Source: an uncultured Barnesiella sp. (lineage in GTDB: Bacteria; Bacteroidota; Bacteroidia; Bacteroidales; Barnesiellaceae). From it: 64,000 nucleotides of DNA. The stretch spans positions 21,994 to 85,993 of the forward strand of contig CALUJQ010000007.1 in assembly GCA_944320995.1 (NCBI GenBank), written 5' to 3'. Position 1 is the first letter of the stretch; each line of letters begins with the position of its first letter. The position numbers were made by a program, and so were the translations under genes. The notes under the pieces are model-generated. The model saw nothing but the letters and a program-made list of their open reading frames with translations. It did no database searches and was not told where the DNA came from. Shown here one piece after another: positions 26,725 through 34,414 of this stretch.

Positions 26725-26755
26725 TATGGTCTTTGAAAAATAATTCGTATGTTTG
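26725..26755 (+). promoter_or_regulatory. Probable promoter of the second RNA element
   Basis: TATG (26725-26728), 19-bp spacer, TATGTTTG (26748-26755): matches TTTG-19-TAnnTTTG with one mismatch in the -33 box. Confidence 0.6.
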
Positions 26756-26761
26756 CGGTGC

Positions 26762-26930
26762 TCTGAGATAACAACTACTGGACAGCGAGTCTGTCCGATG
26801 CATCGCATACGGGCATTTTTTATGCCTTGCAAGATACGACGGCATCCAACCCCGTGCCTGCGCTGTAATGGCGTTGGCAAGTCCAGTAGTTATGGCTTAG
26901 AGCGACGGGAAGTGGACGCCGTCTTTTTTT
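26762..26930 (+). ncRNA. Structured RNA or leader upstream of the KilA-N gene, containing element copy B
   Basis: The predicted transcript begins just after the promoter. An 11-bp perfect inverted repeat (AACTACTGGAC 26773-26783 with GTCCAGTAGTT 26881-26891) closes a domain holding smaller hairpins (GGACAG/CTGTCC; GGCAT/ATGCC around a T-run). Copy B of the 85-nt element (26846-26930) ends with a GACGG/CCGTC hairpin and seven T, a likely terminator or attenuator 33 bp before the KilA-N start. It could be a free small RNA or a cis-acting attenuator. I do not recognise a named RNA family. Confidence 0.6.
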
Positions 26931-26962
26931 CTGTCCGCACTGCTCAAAAAATAACTACAATT

Positions 26963-27652
26963 ATGCGCAAGAATCAAGAGAACAAGGTCCTGCGCCTTGA
27001 AATGGTGGAAGTGAACCAAAGTCGCTTCGCCGCAGAAATCCTCAGCGGAAACGCAAGTATCAACCTTACACAGATGTCGCAGCCATTTGGCAGGTCGTTT
27101 AGACCCGGTAACTGGTTAAAGACAGAAGAAGCCCGGCGTTATATAGACGCTATTGCCGTGGCTACAAATAGAGCCACGGCTGATTTAGTGGAGATTAGAC
27201 AAGGGGGAAGCCCGGAGAATCAAGGAACATGGTGCAAAGACTACCGCATCGCCTTGCGTTTCGCGCAATGGCTCAGCCCGGAATTCAGCGTCATGGTGGA
27301 CGAGGCGATACTGCGCCTGCTGTCGGGGAAACGCATAGGAGTATCCCGCCATCGCCGTTTGCAACCGAAAGACCGGGACGAGGTTTTGAAGGCGTTTTTT
27401 GCGGAGTTGCCCCAATGGGTGACGTTGAACGATGAGCGCGAGGTGGCCGAGTTTTTCGGCGTGAGCCGCCACCATGTGCACGAGGTGCTGATGGGCCGCC
27501 GCACGGGCTATGCCGTACTGGCCGCGTTGACCTCGCACGGGAGCGAGAACCGGAAGCGGGGAATCCGCCGCCCGGATCTGAGTCCGGAGGCGACAGCCCG
27601 GAAAACCCTGCAACTGGCTTTGGATTTCGCGAACGAAACGAAGGAGGGTTGA
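26963..27652 (+). CDS. KilA-N domain protein
   Basis: 229 aa. The KilA-N DNA-binding domain fills the N-terminal half (GNASINLTQMSQPFGRSFRP, NWLKTEEARRYI, GTWCKDYRIALRFAQWLSPEF). The C-terminal part reads LNDEREVAEFFGVSRHHVHEVLMGRR, a helix-turn-helix. KilA-N proteins are common phage antirepressors or regulators. The ATG at 26963 is chosen because the frame further upstream runs through the conserved structured RNA. Expression is probably controlled by that leader. Confidence 0.88.
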   Translation: MRKNQENKVLRLEMVEVNQSRFAAEILSGNASINLTQMSQPFGRSFRPGNWLKTEEARRYIDAIAVATNRATADLVEIRQGGSPENQGTWCKDYRIALRFAQWLSPEFSVMVDEAILRLLSGKRIGVSRHRRLQPKDRDEVLKAFFAELPQWVTLNDEREVAEFFGVSRHHVHEVLMGRRTGYAVLAALTSHGSENRKRGIRRPDLSPEATARKTLQLALDFANETKEG

Positions 27653-27655
27653 GCG

Positions 27656-27883
27656 ATGGTACGGTTCGAGAAAGACAAGATCGTGGTGGAGATACCCTCG
27701 ATGTTCCCGGCCGCCGACTGGCTGGAACATGTGCGCAACCTGACGTACGCCGTCGGCGCGCTGGATAAGGACCGGGTGGACAACGATAACGACTGCATAC
27801 ACACTCTGTGCAGTTTGATACTGGAAATGATGCCGGAAGAGGGAGACCTGCTCGAGATGCTGCGGGCGAAAGGGCTCCGGTAA
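27656..27883 (+). CDS. Small phage protein, unknown
   Basis: 75 aa, acidic (VDNDNDCIHTLCSLILEMMPEE). It starts 3 bp after the KilA-N gene and ends 20 bp before a terminator, so it is the last gene of this transcript. No family recognised. Confidence 0.65.
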   Translation: MVRFEKDKIVVEIPSMFPAADWLEHVRNLTYAVGALDKDRVDNDNDCIHTLCSLILEMMPEEGDLLEMLRAKGLR

Positions 27884-27902
27884 TCTTCGGCGGAGATAAG
27901 AC

Positions 27903-27935
27903 AAGGGGTGGCCGTTTGGAGCGGTCACCCCTTTT
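27903..27935. terminator. Bidirectional terminator between converging operons
   Basis: AAGGGGTG(G)CCG pairs with CGG(T)CACCCCTT, flanked by A-rich and T-rich sides. It lies between the plus-strand KilA-N unit and the minus-strand head operon and can serve both. Confidence 0.85.
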
Positions 27936-27948
27936 GTGTTTTACAGCG

Positions 27949-28398
27949 TTACGACTCCATGGCCGACTCATCGTGCAGGGCGAACGAGAAGGTCGTCTCA
28001 AAGACCTTGATATAGCCCGGCAGGGCGTACTCCCGGCTCTTCTCCCGCACGAGGGGCGAGGAGTTCTCCGTGCACTGCAAGCATTGTAAGGTTTGGTACA
28101 ACTTGTTTGCCGTCTGTTGATGTTCGCGCACTTTGTCGTAGGTGCCCGAGGCGTAGCTGGTGTCGTGGTAGCAGTCGATGGCGAGGCGTACGGTGATAAA
28201 CGACTCGCTGTTCTGTGCCCCGTAGCCGAGGTCGTTCCAGTTCGAATCGATGTTCCCGATCAGCACACAGGGGAAGGTGACCGGGTAGTGGTCCTCTTCC
28301 GCACCCATTTCCAACTGGCCGTAGTCCTCGTCGATGAGTGACAACTCCGGCATTTCACGGGCGATTTGCTCCATGATGGTGATAAAGATTTCTTCCAT
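27949..28398 (-). CDS. Probable head-tail completion protein
   Basis: 149 aa. No named family is certain. The arrangement (FPCVLIGNIDSNWNDLGYGAQN, FITVRLAIDCYHDTSY, YIKVFETTFSFAL) resembles small neck or tail-terminator proteins of siphoviruses, and it is encoded next to a virion morphogenesis gene on the same strand. It is the last gene of the minus-strand head operon. Confidence 0.6.
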   Translation of the reverse strand: MEEIFITIMEQIAREMPELSLIDEDYGQLEMGAEEDHYPVTFPCVLIGNIDSNWNDLGYGAQNSESFITVRLAIDCYHDTSYASGTYDKVREHQQTANKLYQTLQCLQCTENSSPLVREKSREYALPGYIKVFETTFSFALHDESAMES

Positions 28399-28402
28399 GA
28401 CT

Positions 28403-29005
28403 TTATGAATTAAAAATGTTGGTGATTTTTTCTGCCATTTTCTTTTCTATTTTCTCGTTGAGTTCCTCGCTCTCTCCGAGAAACTGCCGCTGGGGTAGGT
28501 GTATGTTCAGTTTCTTTTTCTTGGTGAGGGCGAGTCCCTTCCACATCTGCGCCTGCGGGTTGGCGGCAACCTCCTTCAATCGCAACGATTTCGTCTTTTT
28601 CGATGCGTTCTTCCGGATGCCGGCCGACTTGTAGAACTGTCGCCAAGCCCATTTCCGCATCTTGTCGGTCACGGCGGGCTGCACAGTTCCTCCCCAGTTG
28701 TGAATGGGGGCATAGACCACATCGTTCGATATTTTCACCCGATAGTCCGTCGGTATGTATTTGATGGATTTAAATAGGACTTTCCGCTCGGAAAGCAGGG
28801 TGCCGTAGTTGCCGGCGGCGTCGGTTCTTCCGGAGGAGAGCCGCTTGGCTTTCGGCCACGGGTGCAGCCCCCCGTTGACGAACCCCCCTTGCCGGAAGTT
28901 GTTTTGAAAGTGTTCTTTGGCCATTCTCCCGGCGATGACCGGCATCTCCCGGCGCATAAGTTTTTCCAGCGCCTTGCGCTCCTTCTCCATAAATTTTTCG
29001 GCCAT
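28403..29005 (-). CDS. Phage virion morphogenesis protein (Mu gpG-like, Phage_tail_S)
   Basis: 200 aa. Contains the family signature VVYAPIHNWGGTVQPAVTDK and the C-terminal LPQRQFLGESEELNEKIEKK. In Mu-like phages this protein acts in head-tail joining. A strong ribosome site (AGGAGG) precedes the ATG. A small RNA gene on the opposite strand fills the gap to the gpF-like gene. Confidence 0.85.
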   Translation of the reverse strand: MAEKFMEKERKALEKLMRREMPVIAGRMAKEHFQNNFRQGGFVNGGLHPWPKAKRLSSGRTDAAGNYGTLLSERKVLFKSIKYIPTDYRVKISNDVVYAPIHNWGGTVQPAVTDKMRKWAWRQFYKSAGIRKNASKKTKSLRLKEVAANPQAQMWKGLALTKKKKLNIHLPQRQFLGESEELNEKIEKKMAEKITNIFNS

Positions 29006-29020
29006 TTTTCCTCCTGTTTA

Positions 29021-29051
29021 TTTGTTATTTAAATAATAACCGTTATATTTG
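29021..29051 (+). promoter_or_regulatory. Consensus Bacteroidetes promoter, antisense to head operon
   Basis: TTTG (29021-29024), exactly 19 bp, TATATTTG (29044-29051). This is a perfect consensus match. It points away from the surrounding minus-strand genes and into the small RNA below. Confidence 0.85.
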
Positions 29052-29057
29052 TGCTAT

Positions 29058-29152
29058 AAATAGTCCTTAGTGATGCCGCCACGGGAGGCGGAAGCGCGAA
29101 AGCCCTTATATCGGAGGTTCGAATCCTACCCGTTAAGGGCTATTTTATTTTT
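29058..29152 (+). ncRNA. Small RNA with tRNA-like features, promoter and terminator
   Basis: About 90 nt. TAGTCCTTA at 29061 pairs (one G-U) with TAAGGGCTA at 29134-29142, like an acceptor stem. Inside are a CCGCC/GGCGG hairpin and CGGAGGTTCGAATCCTACC, which resembles a tRNA T-arm with an imperfect stem. A second strand, AGCCCTTA (29101-29108), is perfectly complementary to TAAGGGCT (29134-29141) and is followed by a T-rich tract, forming a Rho-independent terminator. The two pairings exclude each other. No anticodon arm fits, so it is not a standard tRNA. It overlaps the stop codon of the gpF-like gene on the other strand. Confidence 0.7.
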
Positions 29153-30390
29153 ATGATGTTTTGCATTCCCAAATTCCTTTCTTCTATTATTCCAGCCGTG
29201 ATAAAGGCGTTCACTGTTTTCTTCACGCCCCATATCTTTGTCCGGTAATTCAACTCCACCACAAATTTTTGCACTTTGTTCCCTTGTCGGGTGATAAACT
29301 GAATATTCCTTTTCTGTCCATCCCAATAGACCTCGCACCTTCTCATTAACGAAGGGAAAGCTATAAGTTGTTCTGCGGTCACACTCTTCCCGGCTTTTTG
29401 TTTTACCGTGCGCAAGGCGTGTTGTATTTGTTTATCGGTCATGTACACCTCGTCCGTCAGAAGCTCTATACCCTCTTTAAGGAGGAACTTCTTTATATCT
29501 GCCGACAGACTACCGATCATAACGGAGAGCCCTTGGGTATAACCGGTTTCTATCTGTTCGATAATATCCCGTATGCTTTCCTCTGCCTCGCGAACAGCAT
29601 CTAATTCACCCATTAGCTTTTTCACAGCCTTTTTGGCTCCCGGATAGGCGTTCGCTATATATGGGTGACTATCGGAAAACAGTTTGCCGTCCTTACCCGG
29701 GTTGTTGTCCAGTCCGGGGTGCGGGTTGTCCTTCGTCGTGAAGCCGGGGATTTCGGTCACCGGGTCGTCCGTCGAGGAGAGGTCGCACTTGCAGTTCCAG
29801 CGGTCACCCGGCCGGTGCTGGCTCCAGAATGGGTCGTCGATGGGGCGCACCGTATTCCAGAATACCATGTGGTCTTTCCCGGGGTTGACCGAGGTGGAGG
29901 GCATCCACCGAAGGTTCGGCAATACGTCTTTCTCCCGCTCGAACTGCTGCCAGTCGGCCGCCTGATGCGCCCGTAAGACCGCCGTGTTATATTCGGTTCG
30001 CAGCCAATGCCCCACTTGATGCGAGGCGATGGGCATCACCTCTTTCCGCCACTGTCCGAACGGTTTTAGATTGCCGTTCGAATCCAATAATAATCTGGCC
30101 ATGTCGTTCTGCATGCGGTGCACCTTAAAGGCTGCGAACACCTCGTTGTTCCGCAATATGGCCGCACGGAAGTCATCGTCAGGGCCCACGGCTGACTCGT
30201 CGAAGCCCTTTTGTGCGGCCTCGTCTATCTTGTCGCAGATCTCGTTGAAGAGATTTATTTCGATGTCCGTCGCCGGGTGGAAGCTCTTGCTGTATATGTT
30301 CCGCAAGGCCCGGCGCAGCACCTCACCGGAGAACTCGAAGCTCGAGGAGACGTCGCCCTTCTTCGCCCCGTAAAGACGGTCGACTACCAC
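29140..30390 (-). CDS. Mu gpF-like minor head protein with C-terminal PBECR-type nuclease-like domain
   Basis: 416 aa. The N-terminal 250 residues contain the phage Mu F domain (HWLRTEYNTAVLRAHQAADW, HRPGDRWNCKCDLSSTDDPV). The rest is a second domain ending with CEVYWDGQKRNIQFITRQGN and KFVVELNYRTKIWGVKKTVN, which resembles the barnase/EndoU/colicin-like nuclease domains often fused to gpF. It starts with GTG inside the portal stop (GTGGTAG), so it is translationally coupled to portal. The head role is well supported; nuclease activity is inferred. Confidence 0.85.
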   Translation of the reverse strand: MVVDRLYGAKKGDVSSSFEFSGEVLRRALRNIYSKSFHPATDIEINLFNEICDKIDEAAQKGFDESAVGPDDDFRAAILRNNEVFAAFKVHRMQNDMARLLLDSNGNLKPFGQWRKEVMPIASHQVGHWLRTEYNTAVLRAHQAADWQQFEREKDVLPNLRWMPSTSVNPGKDHMVFWNTVRPIDDPFWSQHRPGDRWNCKCDLSSTDDPVTEIPGFTTKDNPHPGLDNNPGKDGKLFSDSHPYIANAYPGAKKAVKKLMGELDAVREAEESIRDIIEQIETGYTQGLSVMIGSLSADIKKFLLKEGIELLTDEVYMTDKQIQHALRTVKQKAGKSVTAEQLIAFPSLMRRCEVYWDGQKRNIQFITRQGNKVQKFVVELNYRTKIWGVKKTVNAFITAGIIEERNLGMQNIIKIK

Positions 30391-31769
30391 TCTAAAACTG
30401 CCCCGCCGCCCGACGGGGCTTTTCCGAAAAAACGGGCCAGCCGGTCGCGGAAGGATTTTTTACGCTTAGGCTCCGGGTCGGGTTCCGGGTTAGGTTCAGG
30501 CTCGGGTTCTTCTTCCTCCGCTGCCGGTTTTTGTTGCTGTTGTTGAAGCCGCTTGGCGGCAGCCTCTTCCTTTTTTTGCGCCTCTTCCCGCTCCCTTTTC
30601 AACTGGTCGTAGTCGGCCGGTTTCTCGATGCCGAACTCCTCGTAAAGGTAGTCGTCGGAGACCGGCAGGTTGAACTGCCGGGCGATCTGCGTGAGGATAT
30701 TGACCTTCGCCGTGGGGTCTATCTCCTTCTTCTCCGGGAAACAGAAGTTCCCCCCGGCCGTGTCGATGCCCATGCGGGCGAAAATGTCGGCCATGTCGTA
30801 GTTGAGCACGTCGAGGAGATAGCGCTTGTCGGCCTCGGTCACCTTGTCCTCCACCTTCTTGTGGACGGTGCCGAGGGCCTGCGTGCCGTTTTCCGAAGAT
30901 TCGGTCGTCAGCGTGTTGCCGAGCACGAGCTTCGAAATCTCGTTGTTGCACCGCTCGCAGAGCCTTTCGTAGACATCGGCCGAACCGGTTTTGTTGCCGG
31001 CCTCGATAAAGTTGAGTTTGGTGCCCTCGTCGTGGAAGAACTGCGCGAGGCTGCCGATGTTCGCGGCGTCCTCTATCGCCCGCTGGCGGGACTGCTCGTC
31101 GTCGGAGTCGTAGATATACTCCTGAATGGGCATGCCGAAGAGCTCGGAGAACTGCGACCAGTCGCCGGTGGTGTTGCGCTTGTAGATGACCCACGGCGCC
31201 GCCTTGGCCAGCAGCCCCAAGTCGTCGGGACTGCCGATGAACAGCAGATCGGAGTAATTATCCCACGGCAGGCCGACGATGTCCGTCTGATGCCTAAGGA
31301 TAAGCTTTCTTACCGGATCCACATGCTTGCGGGGAATCAAGTCGTAGTCCACCCATTCTCCCTCCCGGTAGAACTGGCAGAGGGAAAAGCCCCAGAACTT
31401 GGCGTCGATGATGTCGCCGACCAGCCGGTTGAACCACGGGGAACGAATCTGTTCGTTCACCGCGTCGTCGGGCTTGCCGTCCCGCCGGAACTCGATGTCG
31501 GAGCAGAGCACGGCGTTATTCCGCTTCTCGATGACGCAGGTGAGGTGCGTGTCCATGAGGATGTCGGCATACAGGTCATATAACTTGTAACGCCTTGAAT
31601 AGTCCACGTTCTCGGCGGCGCGGACGGCCGTCATATAGTCGGCGATGTCGATGCCGAATCGTTTGGGCTGGGTGAGCACGATGACATTCGGGCCCTTCTG
31701 CCCGGGAAGCGTCAGGTTGCCCCCGACGGTGATGATGCCCTGTTTGTTCTTTCTTTGTTTCTTTGCCAT
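30384..31769 (-). CDS. Mu gp29-like portal protein (DUF935)
   Basis: 461 aa. Forms the dodecameric portal through which DNA enters the head. Family features: YKLYDLYADILMDTHLTCVI, RNNAVLCSDIEF, KFWGFSLCQFYREGEW and KLVLGNTLTTESSENGTQAL. The C-terminus is a low-complexity tail: a Gln run, then alternating E-P pairs (EPEPEPNPEPDPEPKRKK) and a basic segment, unusual for the family. It lies directly before the gpF-like gene, as in Mu. Confidence 0.93.
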   Translation of the reverse strand: MAKKQRKNKQGIITVGGNLTLPGQKGPNVIVLTQPKRFGIDIADYMTAVRAAENVDYSRRYKLYDLYADILMDTHLTCVIEKRNNAVLCSDIEFRRDGKPDDAVNEQIRSPWFNRLVGDIIDAKFWGFSLCQFYREGEWVDYDLIPRKHVDPVRKLILRHQTDIVGLPWDNYSDLLFIGSPDDLGLLAKAAPWVIYKRNTTGDWSQFSELFGMPIQEYIYDSDDEQSRQRAIEDAANIGSLAQFFHDEGTKLNFIEAGNKTGSADVYERLCERCNNEISKLVLGNTLTTESSENGTQALGTVHKKVEDKVTEADKRYLLDVLNYDMADIFARMGIDTAGGNFCFPEKKEIDPTAKVNILTQIARQFNLPVSDDYLYEEFGIEKPADYDQLKREREEAQKKEEAAAKRLQQQQQKPAAEEEEPEPEPNPEPDPEPKRKKSFRDRLARFFGKAPSGGGAVLEW

Positions 31770-31781
31770 AGTCTTGTGTGA

Positions 31782-32207
31782 TTACCAGTGATTCGTCCTC
31801 TTTCGGTTGCTCTCGATGTGGAAGTTCGCGTTTTTGGCCCGTTCCTCCGCCGGCAGGAGCGGCGCCCCCTCGATGGAGATCTCCTCGGCGGCCACCGCCT
31901 TCATCCACTCCACGGCCCGCTCGTAGCGGTCCTTGCGCATGGGCGAGAGCTTCTGGGGGTTGTGGATACAGAAAATGTGATAGACCGCGATGTCGATGAC
32001 CATCATCAGCACCAGTTGGTTGCGCCCGTCCCCGGTGGCGGAGAAAAGCTTGTCGCAGTCGTAGCGTTTCGACAGGTAACAGCGCATCTCGGCGACAGCC
32101 CTGTCCTCGCAGATTTCGATGAGAGGCTCGTCCTCCCGCACGAGGGCGTCCAGAATGTCGCGGTGGATACTCGCGTCATAGTCCCTCAATTCGACAAATT
32201 GGCTCAT
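31782..32207 (-). CDS. Mu gp36-like protein (DUF1320), head completion
   Basis: 141 aa. DUF1320 signature: DRAVAEMRCYLSKRYDCDKLF, VLMMVIDIAVYHIFCIHNP and SPMRKDRYERAVEWM. In Mu, gp36 lies just after the major capsid gene. Here it sits between terminase and portal on the minus strand, part of the rearranged head module. Confidence 0.88.
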   Translation of the reverse strand: MSQFVELRDYDASIHRDILDALVREDEPLIEICEDRAVAEMRCYLSKRYDCDKLFSATGDGRNQLVLMMVIDIAVYHIFCIHNPQKLSPMRKDRYERAVEWMKAVAAEEISIEGAPLLPAEERAKNANFHIESNRKRTNHW

Positions 32208-32226
32208 AGGTATAGGGGTTAAAGGG

Positions 32227-33759
32227 TTATAATCTTCGTTTGTTCCGGCTCCGCATCTCCCTCCGGGTTTTGACTACCGGCGGTTCCGCCCGGTGCATGA
32301 TCTCGTCGATGACACGGTTACCGCCCTCCACGGCGTCGGGGCCGTCCGCCGGATAGAGCAGGGAGAGGGTGAACAGTTTGAACTGGTCCTCCAGCTCCTT
32401 CATGTGCGGGTTGTCCCGTTCCGCCTCGTTGAGAATGAGGTTCCCCTCCCGGTTCAAGGGCTCGAGGTTTGCCTCGATACGGGTGCCCTTGTCGGTTTTC
32501 TTCTTCTCGTCGCCCCGGATATAGAGCGATACATGTTGCTCCCGCCGAACTTTGGCCACGAGCGGTTTAAATACCTGCTGGAAGAAGGGGTCTTGCAGTT
32601 TGTTGTTCTCCATGTAGCAGTAGACGGGAGCTTTCCCGCCGACGAACTCCAACATCCTGACATACCAGCCGATGAACTCGGCGTTCAGGGCTTGGGCGAG
32701 GAAGGTCTTGATGACATAGAGGCGGCCGCCGAGTTTGCCGAGCAGCGAGACCGTCTTGAAGGACTTGCCCTTCTTGCCCTTGCTCTCGCCCGGCGCCGGG
32801 TCGCCGTAAGCGACCAGAAATTTGAATTTCGACAGGGGCGGCACCTTGCCGTAGGAGATGGTCTCGAATACCTCGCCGACGGAGATGGGGTTGTTGAAGT
32901 ATTCTCCCTGCGCCGCCTTGGTGGAGATTTTAGATAGGGTGCGGTCGATAAACTCCTCCGAGTTCTTCTCCGGCCAAGTGGAGCGGCCGTTTCGGTCTCG
33001 AATATTCACGATGTCCCAGTGGTCGGCCATGTTCCCGGCCCGCACCACGCAGCAATCCTTGGCGATGATGTTGCCGCAGAAAATGATAAGGGTCGGTTCC
33101 GAGATCGAGCGGGTCGGATAGAGGGCATTCTCCCACCAGTCCCAGCGCTTTTGAATCGTGTCCGGGTTCTTAGTGTCCTCGTCGGTGTCGAAGTCGTCCA
33201 CGAGCAGCACGTCGGGGCGGATGGCCTCGTTGCGCGAGCCACGGGGCGACTGTCCGGCGCCGATCGCCCGGAACGCCACGCCCCCTTTGGTGACGAACTC
33301 GTCCTCCGTCCACGAGCCGGGGGTCTCCTGCTTGCCGTAATAAGCCTGTATGCGGCCGTTGGCCTCCAAGTTGGCCCGGTAGGGAGCCAGCAGCCTGACG
33401 GCGTTGTCCTTGCTGTTGGAGGTCATGATGACGTTCTTCTTCCGCCCGGTGAGCGTGACATACATGACGACGAACATGGTGACCGTTGACTTGGCGAGCT
33501 CGCGGCTCCACGACAGCACCTCGAACCATTCGTCGTGCGCGACAATGCGCTGTATGGCCCGCTTCTGGAAATCGGCGAACTCATACTTGGCGTAGTGCGG
33601 AAAGAAGAATTTAATCCACTCCACCGGGTGCCTTTCGAGGTACCGGCGGTGCTTCTCCCGGTCGGCGGCGGAGAGGGAACGGTCCACCGGCGTGGCCCTA
33701 TCGATATCCTCCTTGAACTTCTCCCAGTCGAGGAGGGCTGTTCTGTCGATCTGTTTCAT
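32227..33759 (-). CDS. Terminase large subunit (Mu gp28-like)
   Basis: 510 aa. DNA-packaging motor. ATPase: Walker A-like WSRELAKST (84-92), Walker B VLLVDDFD (184-191). C-terminal RNase H-type nuclease: FLVAYGDPAPGESKG with the first metal-binding Asp, PVYCYMENNKLQD, and a final acidic region LYPADGPDAVEGGNRVIDEI. Mu-type headful packaging into host DNA is expected. Confidence 0.93.
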   Translation of the reverse strand: MKQIDRTALLDWEKFKEDIDRATPVDRSLSAADREKHRRYLERHPVEWIKFFFPHYAKYEFADFQKRAIQRIVAHDEWFEVLSWSRELAKSTVTMFVVMYVTLTGRKKNVIMTSNSKDNAVRLLAPYRANLEANGRIQAYYGKQETPGSWTEDEFVTKGGVAFRAIGAGQSPRGSRNEAIRPDVLLVDDFDTDEDTKNPDTIQKRWDWWENALYPTRSISEPTLIIFCGNIIAKDCCVVRAGNMADHWDIVNIRDRNGRSTWPEKNSEEFIDRTLSKISTKAAQGEYFNNPISVGEVFETISYGKVPPLSKFKFLVAYGDPAPGESKGKKGKSFKTVSLLGKLGGRLYVIKTFLAQALNAEFIGWYVRMLEFVGGKAPVYCYMENNKLQDPFFQQVFKPLVAKVRREQHVSLYIRGDEKKKTDKGTRIEANLEPLNREGNLILNEAERDNPHMKELEDQFKLFTLSLLYPADGPDAVEGGNRVIDEIMHRAEPPVVKTRREMRSRNKRRL

Positions 33760-33770
33760 GGGCCTCCCGT

Positions 33771-34214
33771 TTATAGTTTATCCTTGATATAAGCGTCGGC
33801 CAGCCTCGTCAGTTCTTTGGCCTTGTCGAGGTCGAGGGGCCGCAGCCACTCGATGAAGGCGGTGAGCACGCTGATGATGTCGGCGATACCCGTCTCCTGC
33901 TCCATATTCCGAATAGCGGCCGACAGCTTGCCGAGAATGTCGGCCTCCTTGGAACTGGGGAAGCGCTCCCCCTCCGCCCGTGCCGAGATGGCCCGGTTGA
34001 TTTCGGCCACCTGCCGGTAGAGGTTGGCCACCTGTTCCTGCCGGGTCAGGGTCAGCCCGGCCTTCTGCTCCTCCCATTTCCCGGCGCGCACCCAGTTGGA
34101 AACCGTCACGCGGGATACCCCCACACGCTCTGCGATTTCCTGCTGAGTGAGGTTTTCCCGCAGGTATAAAGTCTTTGCCCACTCTTTCTTTTGGGCATTC
34201 GTCAAATCTGCCAT
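33771..34214 (-). CDS. Terminase small subunit, helix-turn-helix type
   Basis: 147 aa. N-terminal helix-turn-helix (YLRENLTQQEIAERVGVSRV, VTVSNWVRAGKW) followed by a helical oligomerisation region. It recognises phage DNA for packaging and loads the large subunit, encoded 11 bp downstream. It is the first gene of the minus-strand late operon. Confidence 0.88.
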   Translation of the reverse strand: MADLTNAQKKEWAKTLYLRENLTQQEIAERVGVSRVTVSNWVRAGKWEEQKAGLTLTRQEQVANLYRQVAEINRAISARAEGERFPSSKEADILGKLSAAIRNMEQETGIADIISVLTAFIEWLRPLDLDKAKELTRLADAYIKDKL

Positions 34215-34240
34215 AATGCGTTACTGCTTGTGATTACACT

Positions 34241-34373
34241 GCAAAAATGCCCTAAAAATCCCGCGAAATAAAAACCTTTCCGCACGGTGGAAACTTGTGA
34301 AAACACCATGACGTCACAGCGTTACACGATAAAAATGTAATTTTTATGGCCTGTTGTTTTGTCGCATTTTTGC
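34241..34373. promoter_or_regulatory. Divergent late control region with inverted 10-bp elements
   Basis: GCAAAAATGC (34241-34250) and GCATTTTTGC (34364-34373) are exact reverse complements. One lies 27 bp before the minus-strand terminase start and the other 42 bp before the plus-strand protease start. No consensus TTTG/TAnnTTTG promoter is seen, which is expected for late promoters that need a phage activator. They are candidate activator sites or -7-like elements for both late operons. Confidence 0.6.
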
Positions 34374-34414
34374 GTTGTGAACCGGTGCGGACACGCGCCA
34401 AAAACCAAAGGACA

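Noticed and set aside
26753..26962. Upstream extension of the KilA-N protein
   Set aside because: The frame is open but runs through the conserved structured RNA and its inverted repeats; the domain begins after the ATG at 26963.
29061..29142. Standard phage tRNA gene
   Set aside because: The T-arm-like part is good, but no anticodon arm and no correct spacing to the acceptor can be made, so it is listed as a small RNA instead.
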